Positions 54,526 through 64,000 of a DNA stretch of 64,000 nucleotides are shown here, one piece after another. The DNA lies in contig JBBCBC010000025.1 in the NCBI GenBank assembly GCA_037126765.1, positions 14,874,175-14,938,174 on the forward strand, given 5' to 3'. Each line of letters starts with the position of its first letter. Positions within the stretch are counted from its first letter, which is position 1. The position numbers and the translations under genes were made by a program. The notes below the pieces were generated by a model, which saw nothing but the letters and a program-made list of their open reading frames with translations, made no database searches and had not been told where the DNA came from. The stretch is from Stenogyne calaminthoides. Taxonomy: Eukaryota > Streptophyta > Magnoliopsida > Lamiales > Lamiaceae.

Positions 54526-56132
54526 TGTTGGAATTTAGAGGCACGTAAATATGTAATACATGCGCAGCGGAATTAAACAGTTCACCAACAACAAACATAT
54601 AATTGCATAAACGATTACGAATAAACATAATAAGAAATCTTACAGTAATTCAAGAGCAGGTTTCTCAACTATGGTATCCACGTAATCCCCGTTCACAGAC
54701 TTGCACATATTTGCCAGCTTGAATTCTGAGATGAATTTGCTAGGAAAATTCTAACTCTAGATTTTATGGAGAGAATTTGAACAACCGTTTTATGGATTCC
54801 CAAGAGCTCATATATATAGGAGAGACCCAGCTTAAATCTTAAGCTAACCTAATTGGGAAATAAAATCCTAATCTTTATTTAAATAAATCTCTTAGATTTA
54901 TTTCATAGATATAAAATCTCTCTTTAATTTAATTCTCATATATGTCAAATCTCTACGATTTATTTCCATATATATATTAAATCCTACAATAATATTCCAT
55001 ATATTATTGTTGGGAATTCCTATTTAATTAAATACAATTTAATTAAACATTAATAATAATTAATTCCAAATTAATTCATTATTAATTATTTCTCCATAAA
55101 TTAAATATTAAATCCAATTTAACATTTAATCAACCAACTATAATTCGTAAAAGGGAATTACTTGTTGTGTGACCCATAGATCCTCATATATCGAGCGATT
55201 AGTCAAACTAACGGTCTTAATTGAACCCTAGACAATAAATCAGACATTCTCAATATATGAGGTACGTTGCGAGAAACGTGCAACTACATGTAACTGAAAC
55301 ATGGACTATTGCGATTTCCTCCTTTCATTCACGAATACTCGATTAGTCTTGAACATGATGAAGTCTCTATTCAAATAACTTAATCAATTTATCTCCAATC
55401 ACTAATTGATCACTTATGTCACACTTGGCCACAAAGTCCAAGTTGACGTGCATTGGCCAATGACTTCGATCCAATTATGATGAGAAGATGAGTATTCTCT
55501 CTAAATCCACTTTGAGGAATGAATCCTTTTCTTGGCTCAACTACCACGTACATGTACTTTGTGATGAACCCAATCCAAGCTATATCTACCCATAGACGGG
55601 TGCAAGCGTCGGTCATGGTAAAAGTTCATCACTCCACACATGTCGTGCGTATTGACTTCAAGTCAAAGGAGTATCGCATCGCTCCCACTAACCGAGACAC
55701 CCGTAGATACATATAGTGGAACTACATCAAACGGTTTCTCGGATGGGTATACCAATACCCTTTAAGGTATTTGTGCATTCATCATGAGATACATAGTATC
55801 TCATAACAAGTGAGATCTTGCTACACTGTCTAAGAGTATAATGCAGATCGCACACCAATCTCCATTGTATCATCAATATCTCATTCTTGATGATCCTCGA
55901 TCGGGGCTATTTGAGAATCATGCTTAAGTCATCTGAGTTCTCACTCACTCAATGACAGCAGTGATCCAAGGGAACACAGATAAGAACAAATGCAAACAAT
56001 CAAACATAATATTATAATGAGTGTAATGCCATACATTTAATATTAAATAAACAATAATATTAAACCAACACTGAATATTATCTGAGTATTATGTCCTTAC
56101 AATGGATTGTCTCAAGGACACAAACACTAACA
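54526..56132 (-). repeat. 5' LTR of element F
   Basis: 1,607 bp; on the minus strand it begins TGTTAGTGTTTGTG and ends TTCCAACA. The outer 840 bp (55,291-56,132) match the outer part of the A LTR (4,623-5,462) with few differences; the inner 760 bp are unrelated to A or C. Insertion is into element E, which resumes at 56,133. Confidence 0.9.
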
Positions 56133-57610
56133 CGATGAAGTTTAAAAGAAGGACGAATTCTCAAGATCAAGACGAGATAAAATTAAACTATGACAGTTGG
56201 ATATATGTGCCCAATTTGCGTTTAATTTTTATTTTGATGTATGTTTTAATTTTATGCAAATTATTTAATTTGTTTAATATGTTTGCATGAGAATTCGTTA
56301 AAAATCTCACTTTCGAAAATTACTAAGTATGTTTCAAATAATTAATTCAAAATTTTATTCAGGATAATAAAATTGAATTAATTTTGACCTCCATAATTTA
56401 TTTATTTGTGAAATCTTTTGGTGATTTTCCCCAACGGATGGACCAAAAGATAGCTTTCACATGAATAAATTCCGAAATGATGATTGTGGATTAATACTAG
56501 TGGCAGTATTGACCCTCCCAACGAGTGGCTTGCTCAAAGAGAAATGATAATCATGTATTTAATCATGGTTATTACTTAGGTATAAAATTTGATATTAATT
56601 ACTCCCCAACTGAGTCCCTGTCAAATTTTATATGGTCAAGTGAGAGCTAACTATTAATTTTGAATTTAAAGTTTGTAACTGTCTTTGTTTGTAACCTGCT
56701 TGAATTGTTTTAAATAACGGACCACACTCAACATGGCATATTTAAAATTGTTTTGAGATGTTGGCTGATGCATTTTCATATTTATTTTTGAGATTTTAAT
56801 ATGATTCATGTGATCGAACTTAGTGATAAATTTTATGTTTAATTTGGATATTGACACAAATATATAATGTTTTATTTTCAGTTCAACATGTCGTCTCCTT
56901 TTAACCCACTGTTTAATATACTTAAAGGCAACAAATTAACTGGTGAAAACTATGTGGATTGGAAACGTCATTTATTTATTGTCCTTACTGCACAACAACA
57001 CAAGTGGGTTCTTGATGTACCTAAACCCGCCTATCCTACCGAAGAGTAGAGTAAAACTGATAAGAAAGAGCATAAGGAGTGGTTGAGTTCCAATGAAATG
57101 GCTAAGTGTACCATCTTGACGTCAATGTCAGATGTGTTGCAACACCAACACCAAAACATTGAAACTGCTTCATAAATTATGCAAAGTCTTAAAGAGATGT
57201 TTCAAATAATAACCGTACAGCTAGGCGGATCACCATGCGAGATATGTTGTCGCTGAGAATGGTGGAGGGAACGCCTGTAAGGGAGCACGTTCTCCAGATG
57301 CACGTTCACCAGATGATGGCTCACCTTAACAAGTTGGAGATTCTTGGTGCGGATTTCGATTTCGATTTCATACTTCATTCTCTACCGAAAAGCTTTGAGC
57401 AGTTCTAACTGAACTACCAGATGAATAATCAGAAATTCACGTTGGCTGAGCTCTTGCAAGCTTTGGTATCGACTGAGACGATAATGGAGCACCAGTCTAC
57501 TGCTTTGGTGGCACATGGTCCATCTACTTCTACTTCTGGTCCCAAAGGAGGGAAGAAGGTGAAGACGAAGGCCAAAGGCCCGAACCAAGCAAATCCAACC
57601 ATTGCCAAGG
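56133..57610 (+). pseudogene. Element E (copia), leader part 2 and decayed gag
   Basis: The leader matches C from 'caagacg..' (about 44,090) onward. Gag starts at the ATG at 56,888 and reads 'NILKGNKLTGENYVDWKRHL', then a TAG at about 57,047, frameshifts near 57,200-57,250 and a late frame (57,421-57,639) with 'MNNQKFTLAELLQALV' and a Lys/Gly-rich tract. Homology stops at about 57,610 before the zinc knuckle, so protease, pol and the 3' LTR are missing. This marks the right edge of the transposon nest. Confidence 0.85.
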
Positions 57611-58282
57611 ACGCTTTGAACGTAAAATTAAAGCATTGAATCCAAGGGACAATATAAAAATAAATGTAATTAATAATTCAAAATTGATAATCACTAAGAG
57701 TTATTGACGTAAAGCAGGAATCAGCCATTACGTACCCATATAATTTCATGTTGATATTATTAAGAAATTATAATATTTTCATTTATTCATTGTTTCTCTG
57801 TCATTTTGTTTACCTACTCATATTCCAGCACCTCAATTATCTTATTATTTAGTGCTGCCCAATCTGCCCTTTTGTTTTTCATCACGGACAGAAATATGTC
57901 CAAATGGATTCTCAAGGGACATCTCCAGATTCTAAGCGTTGCATTTGCAGTAATTAATTTAATTAATTCTATCCAATAAAAAAAATTAGATTTTTTTTAT
58001 CACTTATAACATATATTTTTATATGTAGGGAATTGTGGGATTAGGGCTATGTTATGTAATAATGTCGTGGTGCGGGAGTGCTTGCTTTTTTAGTTTTTCC
58101 GCCCGGTCCATGCGATTGCAGCTCAAAACTTGGCCCTTGAATTTTGGGCCTTCATGGCTGAATTACGCCATCAAATTGGCCTTTAAAAACAAAAAAATAG
58201 TTTTCCCGTGTGTTTCTTTAGTTGTGGCACATCAGACTTTGTTTCGTTTCCAACTTAATAAGGCGTACGGTGCAGTGTGTAC
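57611..58282. other. Intergenic AT-rich sequence, nothing recognised
   Basis: No frame, structural RNA or transposon end recognised. A slightly G+C-richer stretch at about 58,020-58,270 has open frames on chance grounds only. Confidence 0.5.
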
Positions 58283-58760
58283 TTATAATTTATTTATAAT
58301 TATACAATTTATTGTATTAACAGATATAATTTATTTATACCAAATTGAATAATTATTAATATGAAAAAATATTATATTGTATATTTAAAAATACAATTTA
58401 TTTATTGTAAACAGTAAAATTATTTATTAAAGTGTATTTTTAAAACATACTACTCGTGAAATAAATTAAAATTACATATATTAATATAAATAAATAATAT
58501 ACTTCAGTATAACAAATTTTATTATTTAAAAATACAATTTATTGTATTAGAAGATATAATTTATTTATACTGAATTGTATAATTATTAATATGAAAAAAT
58601 ATTATATTGTATATTTAAAAATACAATTTATTTATTGTAAACAGTAAAATTATTTATTAAAGTGTATTTTTAAAACATACTACTCGTGAAACAAATTAAA
58701 ATTACATATATTAATATAAATAAATAATATACTTCAGTATAACAAATTTTATTATTTAAA
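58283..58760. repeat. 230-bp tandem repeat array 1
   Basis: An AT-rich unit with landmark aacatactactcg at 58,444 and 58,674 (spacing exactly 230), preceded by a partial unit from about 58,283. Units contain tattatattgtatatttaaa and tacttcagtataac. Nearly identical between copies. Confidence 0.92.
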
Positions 58761-59214
58761 AATGTCTATGAAATGCATAGTGCATTTAGAGCATACAAAG
58801 TTTTAACGTTAAAATTATTATCGGAAAAATATTGCAGGATACTGTCTCAAATAAAATAAATAAGAGTATCAGATATTTTGTTATTTATTTATTTCAATAA
58901 TGTTTGGGCCAACAATAGTCAATAGCCACATGTCTTTCGTTGTAGTTTTTTTTTTCCGACCACAGAAAATTGGGCCTACAGCCGTATTGTCTGTTCTCAG
59001 CCGAAAGAAAGAAAAAAATGATTGAAAACCTCCAATCTGAAGTTCCCCACATAATTATTACTCCCTTCGTACCATGAGGACTTGAACACTAAAAATGACA
59101 CGCAAATCAAGTAAAATGAGTTTTAGTGAGTTTAAATGAAATAAAATAAAGGTGTTTTGGGTGTATTAATATTATGTTTGTTTTTCTTTTGGGAATGTTT
59201 AAGTAATGTTGGGA
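58761..59214. repeat. Array-flanking block, copy 1 (with truncated MITE)
   Basis: About 455 bp starting aatgtctatgaaatgcatag, repeated at about 59,990-60,460 with about 95 percent or more identity by eye. From 59,061 it contains the left part of a Stowaway-like MITE (ctcccttcgtaccatgagg), which ends abruptly at 59,214 where the 230-bp array restarts. Confidence 0.88.
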
Positions 59215-59989
59215 AACATACTACTCGTGAAACAAATTAAAATTACATATATTAATATAAATAAATAATATACTTCAGTATAACAAATTTTATTATTTAA
59301 AAATACAATTTATTGTATTAACAAATATAATTTATTTATACTGAATTGCATAATTATTAATATGAAAAAATATTATATTGTATATTTAAAAATACAATTT
59401 ATTTATTGTAAACAGTAAAATTATTTATTAAAGTGTATTTTTAAAACATACTACTCGTGAAACAAATTAAAATTACATATATTAATATAAATAAATAATA
59501 TACTTCAGTATAACAAATTTTATTATTTAAAAATACAATTTATTGTATTAACAGATATAATTTATTTATACTGAATTGTATAATTATTAATATGAAAAAA
59601 TATTATATTGTATATTTAAAAATACAATTTATTTATTGTAAACAGTAAAATTATTTATTAAAATGTATTTTTAAAACATACTACTCGTGAAACAAATTAA
59701 AATTACATATATTAATATAAATAAATAATATACTTCAGTATAACAAATTTTATTATTTAAAAATACAATTTATTGTATTAACAGATATAATTTATTTATA
59801 CTGAATTGTATAATTATTAATATGAAAAAATATTATATTGTATATTTAAAAATACAATTTATTTATTCTAAACAGTAAAATTATTTATTAAAGTGTATTT
59901 TTAAAACATACTACTCGTGAAACAAATTAAAATTACATATATTAATATAAATAAATAATATACTTTAGTATAACAAATTTTATTATTTA
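59215..59989. repeat. 230-bp tandem repeat array 2
   Basis: The landmark aacatactactcg occurs at 59,215, 59,445, 59,675 and 59,905, each 230 bp apart: three full units and a partial one. Units differ from each other and from array 1 at only a few positions. Confidence 0.93.
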
Positions 59990-60302
59990 AAAATGTCTAT
60001 GAAATGCATAGTGCATTTAGAGCATACAAGTTTTAACGTTAAAATTATTATCGGAAAAATATTGCAGGATACTGTCTCAAATAAAATAAATAAGAGTATC
60101 AGATATTTTGTTATTTATTTATTTCAATAATGTTTGGGCCAACAATTGTCAATAGCCACATGTCTTTCGTTGTAGTTTTTTTTTTTCCGACCACAGAAAA
60201 TTGGGCCTACAGCCGTATTGTATGTTCTCAGCCACTTAAACGTGAAAAGAAAGAAAAAAATGATTGAAAACCTCCAATCTGAAGTTCCCCACATAATTAT
60301 TA
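59990..60302. repeat. Array-flanking block, copy 2
   Basis: Second copy of the 58,761-59,060 block, with small indels (for example an extra 'cacttaaacgtgaa' near 60,232 absent from copy 1) and an intact MITE directly to its right. Confidence 0.88.
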
Positions 60303-60500
60303 CTCCCTCGTCCCATGAGGACTTGAACACTAAAAATAACACGCAAATCAAGTAAAATATGTTTTAGTGGGTTTAAATGAAATAAAATAAGGGTGTTGTG
60401 GGTGTATTAATATTATGTTTGTTTTCCTTTTGAGAATGTTTAAGTAATGTTGGGACGTCCAAATAAGACAAGTGTTCAAGTAATCGCAGAACGGAGGGAG
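60303..60500. mobile_element. Stowaway-like MITE (intact copy)
   Basis: 198 bp, starting CTCCCTCGTCCCATGAGGAC and ending GCAGAACGGAGGGAG, flanked by TA on both sides (60,301-60,302 and 60,501-60,502). CTCCCTCCGT-type ends with a TA target are typical of plant Tc1/mariner-derived Stowaway MITEs. 'ACTTGAACACT' and 'AGTGTTCAAGT' form the inner inverted repeat. Confidence 0.88.
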
Positions 60501-60502
60501 TA

Positions 60503-61500
60503 ATATTTAATGTTAAAAATATTTAACTTTTTATAACTAAAATACTTATAAAATACTAATAATATTTGAGATAAAAATCACAAATGGTTCACCTACAATT
60601 TTGATCTTGTCTGGTATATTTTTACATTTTTAAATTTGATCAATTTAGGGTCAATTTTTGTCTTTTTAATGTCAATTTTTTTTATTTTATTCTTTTGTGT
60701 TAATTTTAATTTATTTCTACTCAATTTTAATAATTTAAATCAAATTAAAGTTAATATTAACAGAATCAATTTTTTTTTTTAAATACAGGATTTAAATTTG
60801 ACTCGACTAAACTTAGAGGACTATTATTTATTTTATCTCAATAATACTTATAGTAGCTAGTGCACTAAGTATCTGAGCTCTGCCTGTAGTAAAGGGTCCT
60901 AAGGACCTGATCCTTATATTGTCAAACTATTTATTCAAGAATAGTTTCTCTTTTTTTGAAACATATATTCAATGTTTAAAAAAAAAAAAAAACTTATTCA
61001 ACGTAATTTGAGAAACCAATTTTGACCAGCTAGAAAACTTGGTAATAAATTAGAATTTTTCCTCCCTCTGAAGAAAGTAATTTAAGTATATAAATAAATA
61101 GATTTCCCTAATATATGACCAGTGCATATATATATTCGGAATTATAAGTTTTCTGAGGTGTAGAATGGATGGACATTTATTGCGTGCACGTAGCATTGAA
61201 CACAAAAATTTACCTGAGATGAATTTCATGTAGCATTTTATTATGATTCATGGGTTTATGAACTCAAATTTAATTATATTTTAAATTAAAGTGAGACCCA
61301 AATAATAAGGTAGAGACCCGCTTCATGTATGAGACCATCTCATCCAAACACAATTAATTTGGAAGTTCTGGTAGGTAGCTTGAAAAAAAAAAAAAGTTAG
61401 TTACTATTTAATTAATTGCATACATATCATTTGGTCGGTTTCCTATTTTATTTAAATGTAATAGTATAAACAAGGAGCAAGTGGCAGAAATTGTACTTTC
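60503..61500. other. Upstream region of the terpene synthase gene
   Basis: About 1 kb of AT-rich DNA with poly(A) and poly(T) tracts (about 60,769 and 60,979) and no gene. I see no transposon with clear ends. It presumably holds the promoter of the terpene synthase. Confidence 0.5.
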
Positions 61501-61520
61501 ATACGTAGCCTCATTGGAAT

Positions 61521-61528
61521 TATAAATA
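61521..61528 (+). promoter_or_regulatory. TATA box of the terpene synthase gene
   Basis: TATAAATA 99 bp upstream of the ATG at 61,627; transcription would begin near 61,550, giving a short 5' leader of roughly 75 bp. Confidence 0.7.
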
Positions 61529-61626
61529 CGAGGTCAAGCATGCTTCTTTTTTCTATATTATATATATCAATCAATATACACATATATTTTTATACCCCCA
61601 CAGGCCACAGCCCCTGAAACATATTA

Positions 61627-63757
61627 ATGGAGATGGAAGCCTATGACTTATCCAGTGGTACCGCCGAGGTAAGGAAAAAATCTTGACATAATTCTAATTT
61701 ATACTATACATTGTTTATTACGATCCTTAATTAATATATTTTCAATGAAATTTAATTTCCACGCAGGGTAAAATCTTGGTAAAATACTCAGAAAAATTAG
61801 AGCAAGCAAGAGACGTGTTGGTGAAAATGGGACAAGATTCGTTAGAAAGTTTAGTTGTAATAGATTCCATCCAACGCTTTGGGCTTGGTTACCACTTTAA
61901 GGAAGAGATTGAAGCCATTCTTCATCACCACTATTTGGCTTCAATGGATGATCATAATCTTTATAAGGCTTCTCTTCGTTTTCGTTTGCTAAGGCAACAC
62001 GGATTCCAAGTTCATGCTGGTAAATTAATTTGATTTACGTACCTCGTTTTCACGTTTCTTAATTCAATCATGTGAGTTTAATTTATTTTTGGTTCCACAG
62101 GACACGTTACCTCACGATTTTGGTCCCAACACCCACCACTTTGGTTCTAAAACCATTTTTTTACGCAGTTTTGATCCCATTGTTACATTTTTTGTTAAGC
62201 CAGCTGCAATGTTGGTCCCATGCAGGACAAGATTTGGGATCAAAAGTGCAGTTAAATTTAACGGATTCCGTAACGGAAGGACAAAAAATGCATGAAAAAA
62301 TTCTTACGAAATCAAAGTGATGAGCATCGGGACCAACTAAAAATGAATTTTACTCTCAATTTAAAAGTGAATATATATATATATATAATTAATTAATCAA
62401 TTTCTCGTGCTATGTATGTTGTAGATGAATATTTCATGGAGTTTAAAGATGAGGATGGTGGATTCAAGTTCAATGATGGTGACACGAAAGGCGTGTTGGC
62501 GTTTTATGAAGCATCGCATTTAAGCATGGAAGGGGAAGACATTCTTCATGAAGCTGCAGTATTTAGCTCTCAACATCTGATTAATGCTAATCTAATTTGG
62601 GTGGAAAATGAAGAAGATGCTGAAATGGTGAGGAATTGTTTACAAAATCCCCAGCACAAGACGCTAGCGCGTTTTACGGCGCAAAAGGCCAGAAACACAT
62701 GCCAAAATATATTGCAAGAATTAGCCTTAATTGAGTCTGCATTCCTCGAGTCCGTACACAAGCATGAAATCCGTCAGGTTGTCAAGTAAGTCGTTATTTA
62801 TTTCACAAATTCACGTTTGTGTATATGAATAATATAGTACTAGTAAGGTAAATAAAATAGATAAAATCTTGTATACAGCACATGCACAGTGCAATATATG
62901 TTTTGGTGGAAACGTGAACTCTGCATGTTTATTCAAAAAACAGTACTTAGTGTACAAGAGTGTGTAGAATGTGAAGTAATTAGTAAAATTTATGTAGTAC
63001 AAAATCTATGAAATTATTAATTAATTAAAGTTAATTATAAATTAATTATATAGGTGGTGGAAAGGTCTTGGGCTGAGCAATCAGATGAAATCATCGAGGG
63101 ACCAACCACAGAAATGGCACATGTGGTCGATGGCTGTTCTAAAGGGTCCCACATGGTCCAGACATAGAATTCTGCTAACTAAACCAATTTCGCTTGTCTA
63201 CGCTGTTGATGACATCTTTGATCTTTATGGTACCATCGACCAGCTCACTCTCTTCACTCAAGCTATAAACAGGTATATAACGAGTATAATTTAACATATT
63301 ACATTCAATTCACATTTACTGTGACATACTCCATCCGTCCCATACTTGTTTACCCTTTGCTTTTGTTACGAGTTTTTGATTGAGACGGAGGGAGTAGTAT
63401 TTAAAGTGATAAAGTAATTTTTGATTGAGGGTATTGTAGTTCTTTTTATTTTATTACTAAAGTATGTCATTTTTTCAGGTAAAAGTAATGACATTAAATG
63501 TAATTTTGAGTTGCTCTGACACACTATTTTTTAAAAGGGGTAAACAAGTATTCGATGGAGGTAATATATAATTGCTAAAATGCCTAAAAATTAATCACTG
63601 GAATATATTTGTACACAGATGGGAAATTTGTGGAGCGGAAAAACTACCAAATTACATGAAAATATGCTTCACGGCAATTCAAGATACCACCGACGAAATT
63701 AGTCGCATGGTTTATCAAGAATATGGGTGGGACCCTGCAGACTTCCTAAGGAAAGAG
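61627..63757 (+). CDS. Terpene synthase, TPS-g-like (exons 1-5; 3' end outside window)
   Basis: Class I terpene synthase; such enzymes ionise a prenyl diphosphate with Mg2+ or Mn2+. Exons by GT-AG and family fit: 61,627-61,668, 61,767-62,019, 62,425-62,785, 63,054-63,272 and 63,619-63,757 (338 codons so far). The 219- and 139-bp exons 4 and 5 are standard TPS sizes. The N-terminal domain has 'DSIQRFGLGYHFKEEI' and 'ASLRFRLLRQHGFQV'. The C-terminal domain has 'WWKGLGLS', 'RDQPQKWHMW' and the intact metal-binding DDIFD (in 'YAVDDIFDLYGT', exon 4). There is no RRX8W and no plastid transit peptide; exon 1 gives only 14 residues. With 'NPQHKTLARF', this fits TPS-g (linalool/nerolidol synthases), likely cytosolic as written. 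No frameshift or stop is seen. NSE/DTE, which lies in later exons, cannot be assessed. Substrate and product are inference. Confidence 0.92.
62020..62424 (+). other. Terpene synthase intron 2 with a possible inserted repeat
   Basis: A 405-bp intron. About 62,080-62,350 differs in style from the other introns. It contains 'ttttggtccca', 'ttttgatccca' and, near its end, 'cgggaccaacta', i.e. 'ttggtccc' words in both orientations, and begins and ends with loosely inverted 'atttatttttggttcc' and 'ggaccaactaaaaatgaa'. A small non-autonomous DNA element is likely but the ends are imperfect and no TSD is clear. Similar words recur at the right edge (63,830-64,000). Confidence 0.45.
63329..63561. mobile_element. 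Stowaway-like MITE in terpene synthase intron 4
   Basis: Ends CTCCATCCGTCCCATACTTG and ...CAAGTATTCGATGGAGG between TA dinucleotides (63,327-63,328 and 63,562-63,563). 'ACTTGTTTACCC' and 'GGGGTAAACAAGT' form the inner inverted repeat. A second MITE-end-like gagacggagggagta lies inside at about 63,382, so this may be two overlapping insertions. It sits wholly within the intron. Confidence 0.75.
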
Positions 63758-64000
63758 GTACAATCTAAGTTGTAGTATTAATTATTTGAATTTTCTATGA
63801 TTTTTTTTTTGCGAGTTTTTTTTTTTTTTTTGGTCACGAGAATCTATTTCACAGCTTTTTGGTCAAAAGTTTTTTACATTTTTGGTTCCAAATCGCGCGT
63901 TCTGTGAACCAAAAAGTGTAAGTTTTTGCATCAAAAGTGTCAAAAAATTTCGGTTTTGGGGACCAAAAGTTTCAAAATTTTTGGTTTTGGGACCAAAAGT
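63758..64000 (+). other. Start of terpene synthase intron 5, repeat-rich
   Basis: After donor GTACAA comes a T-rich run (63,800-63,832) and then a stretch with repeated 'tttggtcaaaagt' and 'ggaccaaaagt' words in both orientations, resembling a transposon terminal region. The exon 6 acceptor is outside the window. Confidence 0.5.

Noticed and set aside
58021..58352. 105-codon frame 58,035-58,352 as a host gene
   Set aside because: No domain, no splice context, and it runs into the tandem repeat. Consistent with chance.
58283..59989. CRISPR-like or regulatory direct-repeat array
   Set aside because: The whole 230-bp unit repeats without unique spacers, and the host is a plant. It is a tandem satellite-like array.
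62072..62320. Extra exon in terpene synthase intron 2
   Set aside because: The frames there include the inserted repeat, do not resemble terpene synthase sequence, and exons 2 and 3 join in phase without it.

Overview
This window is plant nuclear DNA, very probably from a eudicot. Two things show it. One is an intron-containing terpene synthase gene at the right end. The other is a dense nest of LTR retrotransposons of plant lineages (Ty1/copia including a Sirevirus-like element, Ty3/gypsy Tat-like and Athila-like), together with plant MITEs, a Mutator-like element and a TRIM. Almost all of bases 1-57,600 is transposable-element DNA. The only convincing host gene starts at 61,627 and runs off the right edge.

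Layout. 1-5,462 (minus): a copia element (A) with a 2.6-kb LTR whose leader is fused to a decayed gypsy gag/protease fragment (G). 5,463-51,336 (plus): a Sirevirus-like copia element (B). Its left LTR (6,004-7,475) is preceded by the 3' end of a second copy (B'), so B was part of a tandem array. B is split twice. First, an Athila-like gypsy element (H, 10,396-17,644, TSD TTACT) sits just after the protease active-site region, and H itself holds a Mutator-like element in its 3' LTR (15,376-16,896, 9-bp TSD). Second, the B 3' LTR is interrupted from 25,914 to 50,045 by a minus-strand Tat-like gypsy element (D, 25,914-43,010) and a plus-strand copia element (C, about 43,024-50,045). The two meet at a junction where both lost LTR ends.

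Element D carries dual RNase H domains and an additional ORF (aORF) on the strand opposite gag-pol. A 2.88-kb segment made of the aORF 3' half plus the integrase end is present three times in tandem (28,873 to about 36,700). The middle unit is a mosaic of its neighbours.

51,337-57,610: a plus-strand copia element (E) into which B inserted. E is split by a minus-strand copia element (F, 51,751-56,132), and F hosts a 474-bp TRIM with a 5-bp TSD. 57,611-60,500: AT-rich DNA with a 230-bp tandem repeat, a larger duplication of the array plus flank, and a Stowaway-like MITE.

61,627-63,757+: the first five exons of a terpene synthase with an intact DDIFD metal-binding motif and no RRX8W motif, best matching the TPS-g class (acyclic mono/sesquiterpene alcohol synthases such as linalool/nerolidol synthase). 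Its NSE/DTE motif and last exons lie beyond the window.

The retroelement proteins are broken by frameshifts and stops, many explicable by single C-to-T (or G-to-A) changes as expected of methylated DNA. No element looks autonomous. I found no rRNA gene, functional tRNA gene or CRISPR array. Element boundaries come from my own comparison of repeats inside the window and were not checked by alignment software.
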